A stretch of DNA of 64,000 nucleotides from Larix kaempferi (GCA_027924585.1 BSBM01001448.1:1-64000); one strand, 5' to 3'. Positions 11,171-22,274 are shown, numbered from the stretch's first letter. Translations and numbers: made by a program. The notes: a model not told the origin generated them from the sequence alone.

Positions 11171-12025
11171 CTTCTTCTTTGCTCATTCTAGAAGAGGGAT
11201 ATTGTTTTTCTCAAGAAGATGAGCCATCATGTCAATGGTATTATTCATGCATGCACTTTCAGGGTGCCAACCTTTGTGACAGTAAGTGCATTTGGATTTA
11301 TCCTTCTTCTTGAATTTCTCCTTGCTAGGATTTGAAACCCCTTCAGAAGATTTGGGCTTCTCTTTATCTTTCTTCTTCTCTTGCTGCTTCAAACCTTTGG
11401 ACTTCTGCTACCCATTTGCATGCTTCGAATCACCAATTGCAAGAACTTGGTCCTTTGATGGTTTGATGGTGCCCATTTGGACCAACTTGTCTTGCTCTTG
11501 TGTAAGAGACTCCATGAAGTCTGCCAAAGATGGCATCTTCCAGTTTCGAACAATGAGCTTGGTGGAATGGAAAGTCGAAACAAACATAGAGTACTTAGGC
11601 CCCAACTTAGAAATAATGGACAACACCAACTACTCGTCCTTCTTCTCAATGCCACATTGCTTGAGCTACAAAACCAAGGATTTGAACTTGGTGAAGAAGT
11701 CTTGGATAATCTTGAAACTGACAAGTTGGTGGCCCCTCAACTCATTAGTATTCCCAAATAGTGACTCAATATTGAGCCATACTTCATTTGGAGTAGTGAG
11801 ACTATCTACATGAAACAAGAGGTCTCTTGAGATACCGTGACAAAGCATGCCAAAAGCTTCATCCATTATGTTGAAGAACTTCTACTTCTCTACTGCAAAA
11901 TTCGGTTCATTCTCAGTCCCCATGGTAACTTTGAAGAGACCCTTTGATCTCAGTTGGATTATCATGTTTTCCTTCCACTCAAAGTAGTTGAATGGAGTGA
12001 GCAAGATGACATGAGACTGCTCCAT
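11171..12025 (-). pseudogene. Copia1 Gag
   Basis: I set the start at the ATG at 12025 (MEQSHVILLTPFNYFEWK), which begins the recognisable copia gag domain. The 68-codon open frame begins 21 codons further up without similarity. The chain then has MDEAFGMLCHGISRDL, TTPNEVWLNIESLFG and FKSLVL. A zinc knuckle follows at 11249-11290, CTYCHKGWHPESAC (C-X2-C-X4-H-X4-C). Gag forms the particle and the knuckle binds the RNA. Stops and frame changes near 11880 and 11660 break it. The N-terminus resembles Copia2 Gag, so the two belong to related lineages. Confidence 0.75.
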
Positions 12026-12281
12026 TCTATAGCTTGCGCACTTGGTGACAAAGAACATTGTAAACCTACAATGAAAACACTCAATCACTCAGGAGGGAAT
12101 CCTAACTAGCTAATTTGAACCCTGCACTGACAGAGGGCACATTTGGGAGTGTGCCACACCCTTGGTAGACTCCAAAGGATTGCTCCAATGGCTTTAAGGC
12201 AATGGCCTCAGGGACTTCTGTGGTTGCTCCACTGCTTTTGGTGCACCTCTGAAGCAGTCTGTTTCAACTAGAAGCTCCAAG

Positions 12282-12293
12282 AGCTCTGATACC
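12282..12293 (-). other. Copia1 primer binding site
   Basis: GCTCTGATACC on the plus strand is GGTATCAGAGC on the minus strand, complementary to the initiator-tRNA-Met 3' end. It lies next to the LTR at 12295. Confidence 0.8.
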
Positions 12294-12294
12294 C

Positions 12295-13724
12295 TGTGAA
12301 ATTCAAATCATAACAGGATCTACTGGCTAATAATTCCTCACAAATCAAGAATTTGGCTAAGTATACAAGAAAACAATGTAAAAGAGGCACAATATACACA
12401 ACAAGTGATCAAATAACTGGTAATCCTATTACTAGCCAACCTAGAAATAAGTTGTGAACGCCATTATATTACATTTTGGAAAAATCGTGAGCCTTTGGAG
12501 GCATTAGAATGAGCTACAAGTGGCTAGCTTACATTCGGACCTCAATCCCCCCTAGGTTGACCAATTGTTAACACCCAAAAAGTGCTCACTAGCTCATTTC
12601 CTTATTCACATGACCCATTTGTCCACTTTTTCACCATTTGAGCCTCTAAAGCCACCAAAAGGTCACCAAAAGACCTTAATACACCCCTTTTTCCACTCAA
12701 AATGAATATTTTTCCTCAAAAAGCATAAAAAACCCTCAAAAAGGGTCAAGAATTCCCAAAAATATTAAAAAGGGAATACAAATATTCAAAATATTCAAAA
12801 AAAGAAAAAGGAGAGAAAAGGTACCTAAACCATGTTGGTCAATACCATTGGTTTCCTCAAAACCATAATGGTATTCCCCACCACCAAAAACTATAAAAAG
12901 GTGCTAGGGGCTCCTCACTTTCCATCCATCCATCTTCCTATCCTCATGCTGTCAAAATCTCCCATGATCTTTTGACTATTGTAGCTATCTTGGAGAAGAG
13001 ACCTTTGGAGCTTGGAGCTACTCACCTTGGAAGTTGCTCAACAATCTTCACCACTTGGAGGTATTACCATTGCAAGCGCTTGCTTGCCCCTGTTCTTAAT
13101 ACAAAATCGTTTATTTTACATATTCAATTGTTTTTGCTTTCTATAATATTTCCATTATTTGCTTATTTACTTCACATAGATCCATGATTAATATAGTTTA
13201 GATTAGTTTGTTATTTATTTCTATTGAAACTGCTGCTACTAGTTAGCAGGTGCCCATTGCACTAAGCTTGGTTGCAAAACCAAGCCAACACCAATAGTCT
13301 CCCAAGTTACCTCAAACTATCACGAATTGATAATCTGAACATTGGGATGGCATGGTAGGACATTAATGATGGTATGACATGAGTGGTAGAGGAAATGATA
13401 GAGTGTAGGTGGCCTAGGATATGCCAAAACGTCCAAGGAGAGACAAAATGACCACATTTAGTTCATGGGCGCCTCAAGTCAAACCCATATCCACAAAATA
13501 GAGTATAAGGGAATGCCTCAGGTAAGTTGTGGCAATAAATGAGGGTGGTGTCCATAAATGAGGGTGCCTTAATCACTGTTTGACCAAAGATGGGTGCCAA
13601 GGTAGTGGAATTGGTCATTAATAGCCTAACAACCTTGGATAATCATCATTGACCTTTGCTTGATCCAATAATCATTAATTAATCATCATGAGACTATGGT
13701 CCTAGGCGTAATAATTTTCTAACA
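12295..13724 (-). repeat. Copia1 5' LTR, interrupted
   Basis: Positions 12295-12565 and 13291-13724 align with the two parts of 7159-7862. The break falls after ..GGTTGACCAAT. The inserted 725 bp is the solo LTR described next. Confidence 0.85.
12566..13290. mobile_element. 725-bp solo LTR in the Copia1 LTR
   Basis: It starts TGTTAACACCC and ends AAGCCAACA. CCAAT directly precedes (12561-12565) and follows it (13291-13295), and the uninterrupted LTR has a single copy of this site (CCAGT). It contains ACTATAAAAAGG (about 12888), a candidate TATA box for plus-strand reading. No gag-pol is present, so it is a solo LTR or a very small non-autonomous element. Family unknown. Confidence 0.75.
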
Positions 13725-14779
13725 GGTATCTAGTAAAAATAGGGAATATCTTGTAAAAATAGGGTTTTTAAATTGGAAATATGTATTGTGAGGGGGGATC
13801 AACAAAAGGGTTTTGGTAGGTGTTTATCAATATCTAGTGAAATTATGAGTGTTCTTTTATATCCTATGAATGAAGGCGCTATGGCATAGTTTCAATGAGT
13901 GAAGACCCCGTGTACACGGAAGGAATATAGTAGGTACTTAGTCACATTGTACCCTCGATTGGTGCAATTATTGAACACTGCTTGTAATTCTTGTTGGTAC
14001 CCCCTTCGAGTAGTATGACAATTGAAAACACATGCACGCAGAATATTACTACCACTTACCCTCGGGTATATCAAAATTCCTATAGGACACCTAATATCAA
14101 CTGTAGATCATCCAATTATTCATCATGTTGTTATAGTGGCACCAATCACAACACTCTAGAAGATAATCTCTCAAACATAGGTAGTCATGTAGTACAACTA
14201 AGGGCATGATTGAACCTCCTTTGTTAGCACCCTGAGAGATTGGGTTGAATACTATTGTTGGAACCTGCAAGTATATCAAATAGCTATAGCACTTGACCAT
14301 CCCTTTCCTGTATAACCTTTGAAACCACGATAACCCTTATTTCTATAAACCACCAATGAAAATTCTTCATTCCATCAAAACAATTAGTGTAACAACTAGA
14401 TTCTATATGGACAACCACACAAAATTCCTACATCTTTGAATCTAGTAGGAATTTGGGATTTTTGTTAACACAGTCAAATTTGACAGACATAAATACCCAT
14501 ACCATGGTAAAAAAAACAAGTGGCTCTCGGAAACCCTTATTTGTGACCTACCTCATAACAATCCTTCCATTGTGATGATCATTTTAATATATATCTCTCA
14601 CGACCTTTTTCACGTGGTCCCATAAGCCCTTATCTGTGACCTAACTCATAAAACTCCTTGTATCGTGCTGATAATTTTGATATATATCTCTCACAACCCT
14701 ATCTTGGTAGATCCATTCCTTATTCCTTTGAACTTAATACATTTATGCTCCCTTGGCACACATACGCAACCAAACCAAC
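13725..14779 (+). other. Gypsy1 unit 1 leader, right part
   Basis: Non-coding. Aligns with 29945-30545 and 37962-38159 in unit 2, for example TTGGTGCAATT and CTATAGGACACCT. It contains the two similar stretches ATATATATCTCTCAC near 14590 and 14690. It ends at the gag ATG at 14780. Confidence 0.6.
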
Positions 14780-15529
14780 ATGGAAAATGTGAACCAAAAT
14801 CCACCCCAACCGAATTTGAACCAACCATCTCTGCCTCTTGACCTTCAAACCATAATCTCTTTACTTATGAAAATGTATCAAAGAGATTAAATTCAAACAT
14901 GTCGGATATACTCAACCATTTGATATTCCAAACAATGAATTTGTGGTCAGTGAAGACTAGGGCTCTCACTCTCTATTCTCGGAAAACTAGCCTCACTCCT
15001 TTGAGGATAAAACTTCCTGGCACCACTTTTTGAAGATTGACATGTGCAAATTTGATGGTTCTGACCCCTCAAATTGGGTAATCCAAATGGAACATTATTC
15101 TTCTCTCTATGGCATTACATATGATTTTTAGAAGTTAAAAATTGAATTTTTATATTTAGATTATGAATGATGGAAATAGTGGCAATGATACCATAAATAT
15201 TATTGTCGATATGTCCCTTGGAGCCAATTTGTGAAAATCCTTGAAGAGATTTGTTATCATGATCCACTCATTATTTAGGCAGGTTGAAAAAATTATGTCA
15301 AACTGGCATTGTTCTTGATTATATTACAGTGTTTGAGCAATTGGTAATCCACACAAAAGGCCTATTTGATTCTCTTTTTTAGGAAAGTTTCATAAACGGT
15401 CTCAAGGATGAAATTCACGCACATGTCCATATGCAACAACCCTCCACTTGGTTGGAATTTTGTGATAGAGCTCATGAAGCTGAAATGCTGATCAATTCCC
15501 AACCCAAGTGCCCTTTGTTTCCCACTCAC
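14780..15529 (+). pseudogene. Gypsy1 unit 1 Gag (left part)
   Basis: Begins MENVNQNPPQPNLNQPSLP at the ATG at 14780, matching the start in unit 2 (38160). Further on, MCKFDGSDPSNW, IQMEHY and a C-terminal block SFINGLKDEIHAHVHMQQP and WLEFCDRAHEAE match the plant gypsy capsid (retrotrans_gag). Several stops and frame changes are present. It is cut at CTCAC (15525-15529) by Copia2 and resumes at 26911. Confidence 0.65.
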
Positions 15530-16308
15530 TATTGGAATATTCTCCCCATCATTTTTCAGTTTTGCATGCATGCATCCAGTCATCTGCATGCATCTAGTCA
15601 TCATCATGGTGGACCTACCAGATCCTAGAGCTTGGTTCTAGCTCTCCGCATCCTGTCTACAACCCCCAGGGGGCCTCCTACCTACCAAAGGAACCCTTCT
15701 TCATGACAAGTGCGCCTTTCTCACCTACCACAACCAGTTAGGCACCTTTCTCACCTACCACTAAGTTATCACTCAGTTCTTCCTTGATTTAAGGCTAGAT
15801 TGACTCCCCCACTAACTGTTTCACTCCGATGGACCTCCAGTGAGACTAGTCTTCCCATTATGACTCCAGTTAGCTCCTCATGCACATTCTACTGAGCCTC
15901 CTTCATTCAGTTAGTGCTTACCTCACTCAGTTAGACTCCTCATGCACCCTCCATTGAGCCTCCTTCATTCAGTTAGTGCCTACCTCACTTAGTTAGAATC
16001 AGTTGACTGACTATTACCATTGATGACTGATACATTGAATGGATGATGAATCCACTATCATTCAAGCCACACTCTGAGTTAGGAATTCGAATGCCCTATT
16101 TGGCCTATTCGAATCCTATATGATGCCATCTTCATGGCGATTGTATTCATTCACTTACATTCTTATTCATTGTATAATACTGAGATATTGTTCTATTCCA
16201 CTGTGTTTATGAGTGACCATTGAGTGTCTCCTTCTCTTCTTCTTTGCAACATATCCGTGAGTTTGATTGTGAGTTGCTACAACTACTAGATCCTTGCATA
16301 TTCCTACA
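15530..16308 (+). repeat. Copia2 5' LTR
   Basis: Length 779 bp, matching 26150-26910. It carries an internal tandem repeat of about 61 bp (15868-15990, starting AGTTAG.CTCCTCATGCAC), and the 3' LTR has the same repeat. GTATAATACTG (about 16175) is a possible TATA box. Confidence 0.85.
15868..15990. repeat. 61-bp tandem repeat in the Copia2 LTR
   Basis: Two copies, each AGTTAG.CTCCTCATGCAC...GAGCCTCCTTCATTCAGTTAGTGC.TACCTCACT. The corresponding part of the 3' LTR is about 26468-26600. Confidence 0.75.
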
Positions 16309-16320
16309 TGGTACCAGAGC
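16309..16320 (+). other. Copia2 primer binding site
   Basis: TGGTACCAGAGC follows the LTR directly. It differs by one base from the initiator-tRNA-Met complement. Confidence 0.8.
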
Positions 16321-16627
16321 AGGAAGCAGCTATTCGAATTGTAGTAGTTGCAGCAGCAGCGGTTGCAGCATTTATTTGAGCAACTATCTTTCACTTGTGC
16401 ACCAGAAGCCTCTAAGTTTCCACAACAAATCCTGGTGCTATTACTTGATTTCATTGGAGAAATCCAGTGAGGTCTAGCCAGGTGTGAAGGACTTAGTCCA
16501 TGTGACAAGTGTCCTTAAGGTAGTGTTCAATAGAAGTGTAGCATTCTCCATCAGCACATCTTTATTGTTTTGCAGGTTTATTCACCTGTTCGAAATCTTA
16601 TTCAACTATTCGACTTTCTCTATTCAT

Positions 16628-17240
16628 ATGGATCTAAATCTTACATCTTCCAACTATGTTGAGTGGAAAGCCAAGATGGCTCTCTTCATGAGATCCAAGA
16701 GCTTCTTCATAATACTCAACGGAACAATGGTAGAACCAACTAGTGCAGTTGAAAAGTCCAAGTACTTGGATCGGCTTGATGAAGCATTTGGTATCCTCCT
16801 TCTCTCAATTTCTGATGAACTACACTTTCATGTCATCGATCTTACATCTCCGAAAGAGGTGTGGGACAAGCTCGAATCTCTCTTGGCCAAAAGATGATAT
16901 GGTAGCAAACAAATTGGAGAATGAGCTCATATGTCTGAGTCCTAGCAGCTTCGATTCTAACAATGCCTTTCTCACCAAGTTCAAAAGCTTGACATCACAA
17001 TTGAAAAGATATGAGATAGTGAAGGAAGATAAGCAGCTTATACTTGCCATTCTCTCAAAGTTGGGAGCAAATTTCTCATTTTTTGTCTCTACTTTCCAGT
17101 CAGCTAGGTTGTCCATTCCAAGATGGAATTTTCCCTCATTTGATGATTTCACACAATCTCTTACCCAAGAGGAAGAGAAGTTGATTTCAGTGGGAATGAT
17201 CATACCCAAATTGGATTCAACCCTTACAGTTGCATAGAGA
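16628..17240 (+). pseudogene. Copia2 Gag
   Basis: The start is the ATG at 16628 (MDLNLTSSNYVEWKAKM), where similarity to copia Gag begins. The chain has FIILNGTMVEP, RLDEAFGILLLSISDEL and LTSPKEVWDKLESL, then a frameshift near 16893, then KLENELICL, FLTKFKSL, QLILAILSKLG and WNFPSFDDFTQSLTQEE. This is the UBN2/retrotrans_gag type capsid. Like Copia1 Gag it lacks an upstream transmembrane or signal segment. The frameshift and later stops make it non-functional. Confidence 0.75.
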
Positions 17241-18046
17241 GCGAATGATATAGGAAAGCTAGAGATTCCTGGTGATACAAAGCCTACACACCAGTCAGCT
17301 AGAGCTTCGTACTCTAAGAAGGCCAAACATTCTCGCAAGAGAAAACCAAATTGAAACTATTGTCTTAAAGGCATTCATCCTGAGATTTCTTGTATGAATA
17401 AGGCCATATATTTGATGGCTCAATTACTCGAGAAGAACAATCTTCCTGTTCCTGTATGTACAAGGATGAAAGATCCTGATCCTGAATCTTCTAGATCCGA
17501 AGGTAAAGAAAGATGGCATGCTATCATGGCAAGTGCATCATCAGATTCCTCCTTCATTATAGATTCAAGATCCACAAGACACATGTATTCCTCCAAAGGT
17601 CTCTTCTCCAAGTTCGAGAGCTCAGAAGGCCTTCCATCAAATTGGGCAATGATTCAGAAATCCCTTCTCAAGGTATCGGAAGAATTGATCTTGACTTTGG
17701 ATATTTTTCTAATGTGCTTTATCTTCCTTCTCTTGCAGCAAATTTACTCTCTGTATATCAAATGAATCATGTTGGAAATCCCAAGAGAGTAATCTTCTCT
17801 CCAACTGAAGTCGAAGTATAGGACATGGTCTCAGGGGAAATCATTTCAAAAGGTATTGCAAATCATGAGTCCAAGCTCTATGAATTCTCACACTTCTCAC
17901 CTCTCTCAGAGGAATCTGCTTTTCGCTCTCACACTCATGAAGATAGCAAGATCAGCAAGATTGCTCATGGCACATGCAAAGGTTGCTTGAAAGGAAAAAA
18001 TATATCCAAGAAGACTGAGAAAAAGAGGACTCTTAAAAAACGTATG
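17241..18046 (+). pseudogene. Copia2 zinc knuckle, protease and pre-integrase remnants
   Basis: The knuckle region (about 17352-17397) reads NYCLKGIHPEISC; its first Cys codon is now TGA. The protease loop reads IIDSRST (near 17562), where D-S-G has become D-S-R, a loss of the flap-side Gly. Then LGNDSEIPSQGIGRI and NVLYLPSLAANLLSVYQM continue in another frame. The last copia part is CKGCLKGKN (near 17975), the second half of the H-H-C-C zinc site. The His half and the integrase core are absent, so a deletion ends pol here. Confidence 0.7.
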
Positions 18047-18047
18047 A

Positions 18048-18791
18048 ATGCAAGATCCAGATCCACAAGAACCTGAAGATCTAGCACTTATTGATTCAAA
18101 ACCCATGGAAAAAGGGGCCATCAACACTACATTCACTAGTGATCTTCCATCTTTGTCTGTTTCTAGCTCTTTTGGAAAAGATCTCACCAGTAACAGCTCA
18201 AGGGAGATATCAGATATCTACATGCTTCTTCAAAAGCAGGTTCATGATGGTTACATGTCTGATTATGTTTCCACTTCTTCAGACTCAGAGGTTGGGAATG
18301 ATGATGAGTCAGTTTCATCTAATTCTTCACATGAGCCTTTGGATTCAGAGGTTGAGAATGGTGATGAGTTTTGAGAGAACAAATCTCCATCATATGGCAA
18401 TTCAGATTCTGAGTATGAGACATCAGCTTCACATGTTTCTCTTCATGAAAATTCAAACTTAGATTTTGTGTGTGATGTTGAGCCAGTTTTGCTTGCTCCT
18501 CCTCATGAGGTTTCATATTTAGATCTTGAAAGTGTTGGTCATTTTCAAGAGAGCGAATCCTCAACAAATAGCAGATTAGATTCAGAAGAAGATAGTGATG
18601 AAGAGAAAATGTTGGATCCAGAACCACAAGAACCTGAAGATTGAACAAATTCTAAAGATGAAGAAATGGAAGTTTCAATTCCTTATGATCTCTCAAATGA
18701 CTTTCCTCCTCTTCTAAGAAGGCAAGCCATTACTTTGACATCTTCTGGTGATCCAGCTGATCGATGGAGAACCAGTTCAGATTTTTCATAA
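18048..18791 (+). pseudogene. Copia2 acidic Ser-rich reading frame
   Basis: One frame of about 247 codons with two internal TGA stops (18372 and about 18642). It is rich in Ser, Asp and Glu, with repeated blocks such as SDSEVGNDDES, LDSEVENGDEF and LDSEEDSDEEK. The block DPDPQEPED at its start returns as DPEPQEPED near 18617, so direct repeats flank most of the frame. It resembles in character the acidic linker between integrase and RT in copia polyproteins, but I recognise no domain. It occupies the place where integrase, RT and RNase H should be. It ends at TAA just before the Copia3 insertion. Confidence 0.5.
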
Positions 18792-18797
18792 TGAAGG

Positions 18798-19455
18798 TGT
18801 TGATGTATATGTAACTTCGGAATGTATTTCATATATGTATATTGTACTCCTATAGAGATGGTATTATTCCTCTATACAGAAGTGTTTGTATTCCTATAGA
18901 GATGTTATTATTCCTCTATACGGAAGTGTCGTAACTTATACTTGATGGGTTATTAGACCACCTTGTTGGGGTCGGCCCTGTATAAGCCATGTGGGTTGAA
19001 GGGTTATTAGACCACCCTATTGGGGGCTGTCCATGTGGGTCAAAGGGTTATTAGACCACCCTATTGGGTTTCGGCCCAGTCAGCATTGTGTTATGTGGTT
19101 AAGTTGAGGCCGACCTAGTAAAGGTTATTAGGCAAGTCAAGTCAAGTATAAATAGAGTGCGGGAGGCACTCTATTTGATCATTCTATTCTCACACACACT
19201 TTTTGGAGAGTGGCGCACTTGTGGAGGAGGAGAATCTACTGCTAGGAGATGTCTATCTCTTATGCTTGGGTTTTATCATTGCTCTATCTATCTATGAGGA
19301 AGTTATTGGGGTTTTTCACCTTTATGGTTTTCCCCAAGTAGACTCTGTGTCTCTTATGTGCTTGCATTATTGTGTCCATTATCGATATGTTGTACATGTT
19401 GTTCTCTCAGTTAAGATCCTAGATCAAATTGAAGTAAATTCTGAAAAAACTAACA
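18798..19455 (+). repeat. Copia3 5' LTR
   Basis: Length 658 bp. In U3, GGGTTATTAGACCACC occurs three times (18947, 19001, 19045). A TATAAATAG box (19148-19156) overlaps a 10-bp-arm hairpin. Ends are TG...CA. Confidence 0.9.
19148..19175 (+). promoter_or_regulatory. TATA box with overlapping hairpin (Copia3 5' LTR)
   Basis: TATAAATAG starts at 19148. AATAGAGTGC (19151-19160) and GCACTCTATT (19166-19175) are perfect complements around the loop GGGAG. Equivalent sites are 25526-25553 (Copia3 3' LTR), 56078-56105 (Copia5) and, on the minus strand, 30933-30960 and 37689-37716 (Copia4). In Copia4 the arm sequence differs but the pairing is kept. Confidence 0.7.
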
Positions 19456-19467
19456 TGGTATCAGAGC
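19456..19467 (+). other. Copia3 primer binding site
   Basis: TGGTATCAGAGC, an exact complement to the initiator-tRNA-Met 3' end, directly follows the LTR. Confidence 0.9.
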
Positions 19468-20624
19468 TAGCCTGAAAGAAGGCATGGCATGGCATGTATG
19501 ACACTTGTTACACTTGCGATGCTAGGGATTGATATAGAAACAACCAGTCAGCGTAGCACTTTCGCTATAAATCCATTTTGGAGACGTTTTCAAATTTGAA
19601 ACTTTTAAAGGTCAAAGATCAAATCCCCATGTACCTTGTTTCCAAAGGAAAACTTCAAATTCGTTGTACTTTGTGTTTTATGATCTATACAATCTAGGGT
19701 TTCTGCCTCTTTCAGATCTGAGTCATAAACATGTGACCTAGGAAAAAAGGTTATAACTTGGGATAGGAAGCTCCAAATGAAATTTCGTAAAATGTGATAG
19801 GTAGTGCACGGACTGTACTTTCTCAGGTAACGTTTTCAGATGATGAAACTGAACCAGTGACTTGTGGCACGCCGTACAAGTTCGCTCTCCTATTTTATCC
19901 AATAAACAGGTCATGTTGCGACACTTGGTATAACTCTCTCTCAGAGAATCCATTTGAGGTCAGACCTATGGGGTTGGAAATATGACAGGTCAGGCTACCG
20001 CAGGAAACATTTTCAGACCCTGTGGATTGGAAAGTTCAGAGCTACACCAGAAACAATCAGGTGCATATTTTTGTCAAAACATAATTATTTTTGAGCACCT
20101 TCATTCATGGCTTCGAGAATTTAGGGTTTCAGAGAAAGTTGGAATTTTTGTAATCGGAGACCATGTCTGGATGCTACTCATCAAAATCAAAATTTAGAGA
20201 CCAAGATCAAATTTTTTGGTTGGGTAGAAGGCCAGGCTTGATCAAACCCTAGTTCGAGACTTTGATAAAAAAAATGGAAAATTAGGGCTTCTGCAAAAGT
20301 TGGAATTTTTGAAGTCTGTGACCACGGCTGGAAGCTCCTCAAAAAATAGAAGTTTAGAGCTTTGGATCGAACCTTTTGGTTGGGAAGAAGGGTGGGCTTT
20401 ATCAAACCCTAGTTCGGGATCATGTCTAGAAGATCTAGAAGTTTCAAAGGCAATTTTGAGGGGTGAAACTTTGCAGTTTTCAAATTCTGAGTATATCGGC
20501 TTGATCAGCTCATCAAGACGCATCTTTCTATCCTTTCATAAGTTTGAAATTCAAAGTTTGAATTTTTAGGGTTTCTCTGAAAAACCCTAATCCAGCTCCA
20601 GATCCAGTTCCTGCAAATCAAGTG
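19468..20624 (+). other. Copia3 leader
   Basis: Non-coding. It aligns with 58184-59338 in Copia5 and, on the minus strand, in part with 36839-37355 in Copia4 (for example AGGGTTTCTCTGA.AAACCCTAATCC). It ends AAATCAAGTG, where Copia4 continues with GTAAGACC but Copia3 and Copia5 go straight to GATTGGG. Confidence 0.7.
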
Positions 20625-20625
20625 G

Positions 20626-20757
20626 ATTGGGTTAATCCTAGAAGAGAATGGATTGGTCACCTGCATAAGTAAACAAGTTCTTGTTTCAGAGGGAGATGAG
20701 GCTAAGGCCTTACATAAAAAGATTACAAGCAATCTCGACAGGTATGACTTATCCAGG
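20626..20757 (+). pseudogene. Copia3 Gag N-terminal fragment
   Basis: The frame IGLILEENGLVTCISKQV, then SEGDEAKALHKKI matches Copia4 Gag (IGLIMEENELDTYISSEV, PEDEEAKVLHKK). The initiator ATG of Copia4 Gag and the codons before IGL are missing at a precise junction. The match ends after about 44 codons. The rest of Gag, the zinc knuckle, protease and integrase are absent. Confidence 0.65.
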
Positions 20758-22274
20758 TATGTTTCAAGATTTGTTCATGATTAAGTTTATGGTATGTTTG
20801 TCTTCATATTATTACAGTTAGTACAATCTTGATTAAATTTAGACTTGTCGTATCACCTTAATAAAATTATGAATGCATGATAGAAGATATTCATTGATTA
20901 GGGTGTTGACACTTATGATTGTACTAATGCATTATGGTGTTGTATGAGCTTTATGTTGTCCGCTAACATGAAAGGTACACCAAGAAAGACAAATCATGTT
21001 CTAGTTCAAGAACATATGATCATGGTGACATGAAGACAAAGATTCATCCATTGTCATGGATCACTTAGAAGATCTATTTACGAGGTATGTATAACTTGGT
21101 TCTATAATGATTAACCTATGAGATATGCAGGTTACCAGCACAAGTCATTTAAGAGAACAAGAAGACATCATGTGGGTATGTTAGACATAACCAACTAACA
21201 TATTAATCTAGGTATGTTTTTCCTATATCAAGTTAGAATCCTACCTTGTGTTAGGATCTTATATTGTTGTATTGTTGATAATGATTATTCATGAAGTTAA
21301 AAATGTAAGTAATCAAGGGTTTATGCATATTATGTCTCTTACCTTGATTGATGATATGACTAACTAGAAAAGTCCTTTGGTCAAAGATGAATATGCATGA
21401 GTAAGAGAAGTCTTCCCTAAAACCTTGAATACTAATGTTTATTATCTTTGTTTGAAATGATCATGACTATAGATGTTTAATATTATTGTATTTTGATAGT
21501 ATTGAGATTATACTAATGAATGTATGATTATGTATGAGATCTCAATGGTATCACAATAATGATACTTGTAAGCATGCATAGTGATCGAGGATGGATATAA
21601 GTTCAAGGACAGGTAATCCAGGAAGCAAAGATCAAGAGGGAGCACACTCCAGTAGTTTCTGCAAGGATGCGGATATTCAGAGGGAGTCGACCACTTCTCA
21701 CAATCCACATTAGAATGGAGTTGCAAAGATTCAGAGGGAGTCCACCCAACAACCAAACAAAGATAAGTATTTGAATTGTCATTTCTTACATATTTGTTTG
21801 TTTAAATAATATTGTTCAATGATGTATATGCTTATGTTCCTAGACTTAGGTTGTGTATTATGCATATTAGAATAATTTCATTAATGAACAGTATACTATT
21901 AATATGCATGTGATGGGTAAGTGGCCTATGGCATTGCACAACATTCCATTGCTACTTATCTAGAATGAAACCTCTTTGCTAACATGTTGGGAGTAGTGCA
22001 AACTCTTAACAATGTTCTGGTAGAGATTGGAAGGCATCTAAAAAGTTACAGGATATGGATGAATGTTGTATTGAGGCATTGGCTAAAATAATTGCATGAC
22101 TGTATGACATATTTCTTTATGTGTAAGAATTTGTTCTGAAAACTATGAGATGTTTCTAATCATGCAATTTAACTTGTTTTGTAGTAAAGATCGTATACCA
22201 CCACCTACAAAAGAAGGACGACAACATTTGTTCCAGCAACAAAGTTATCTACTGAAGATATTGAAGTTCCCAGG
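20758..22274 (+). other. Unassigned 1.5-kb segment shared by Copia3 and Copia5
   Basis: It occupies the place of gag-protease-integrase and aligns throughout with 59465-60945. I see no long reading frame. Several GGTATGT and ..CAG strings resemble splice sites (for example CGAGGTATGTATAAC near 21080). Its source is unknown: a captured host sequence or rapidly decayed pol. Confidence 0.5.

Larger units (their letters stand above)
7159..13724 (-). mobile_element. Copia1: Ty1/copia element, minus strand
   Basis: Bounded by LTRs 7159-7862 and 12295-13724, the latter split by a solo LTR. Ends are TG...CA. The flanks GTTAT (7154-7158) and GGTAT (13725-13729) make a 5-bp target duplication with one mismatch. 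It is inserted in the Gypsy1 unit 1 leader. Minus-strand order from the 5' LTR is primer site 12282-12293, gag, protease, integrase, RT, RNase H, purine tract 7863-7884. Net length without the solo LTR and its duplicated 5 bp is about 5.8 kb. Confidence 0.85.

Noticed and set aside
12972-13187. 71-codon frame in the solo LTR
   Set aside because: No similarity; LTRs often hold chance frames, and the other strand and copies give no support.
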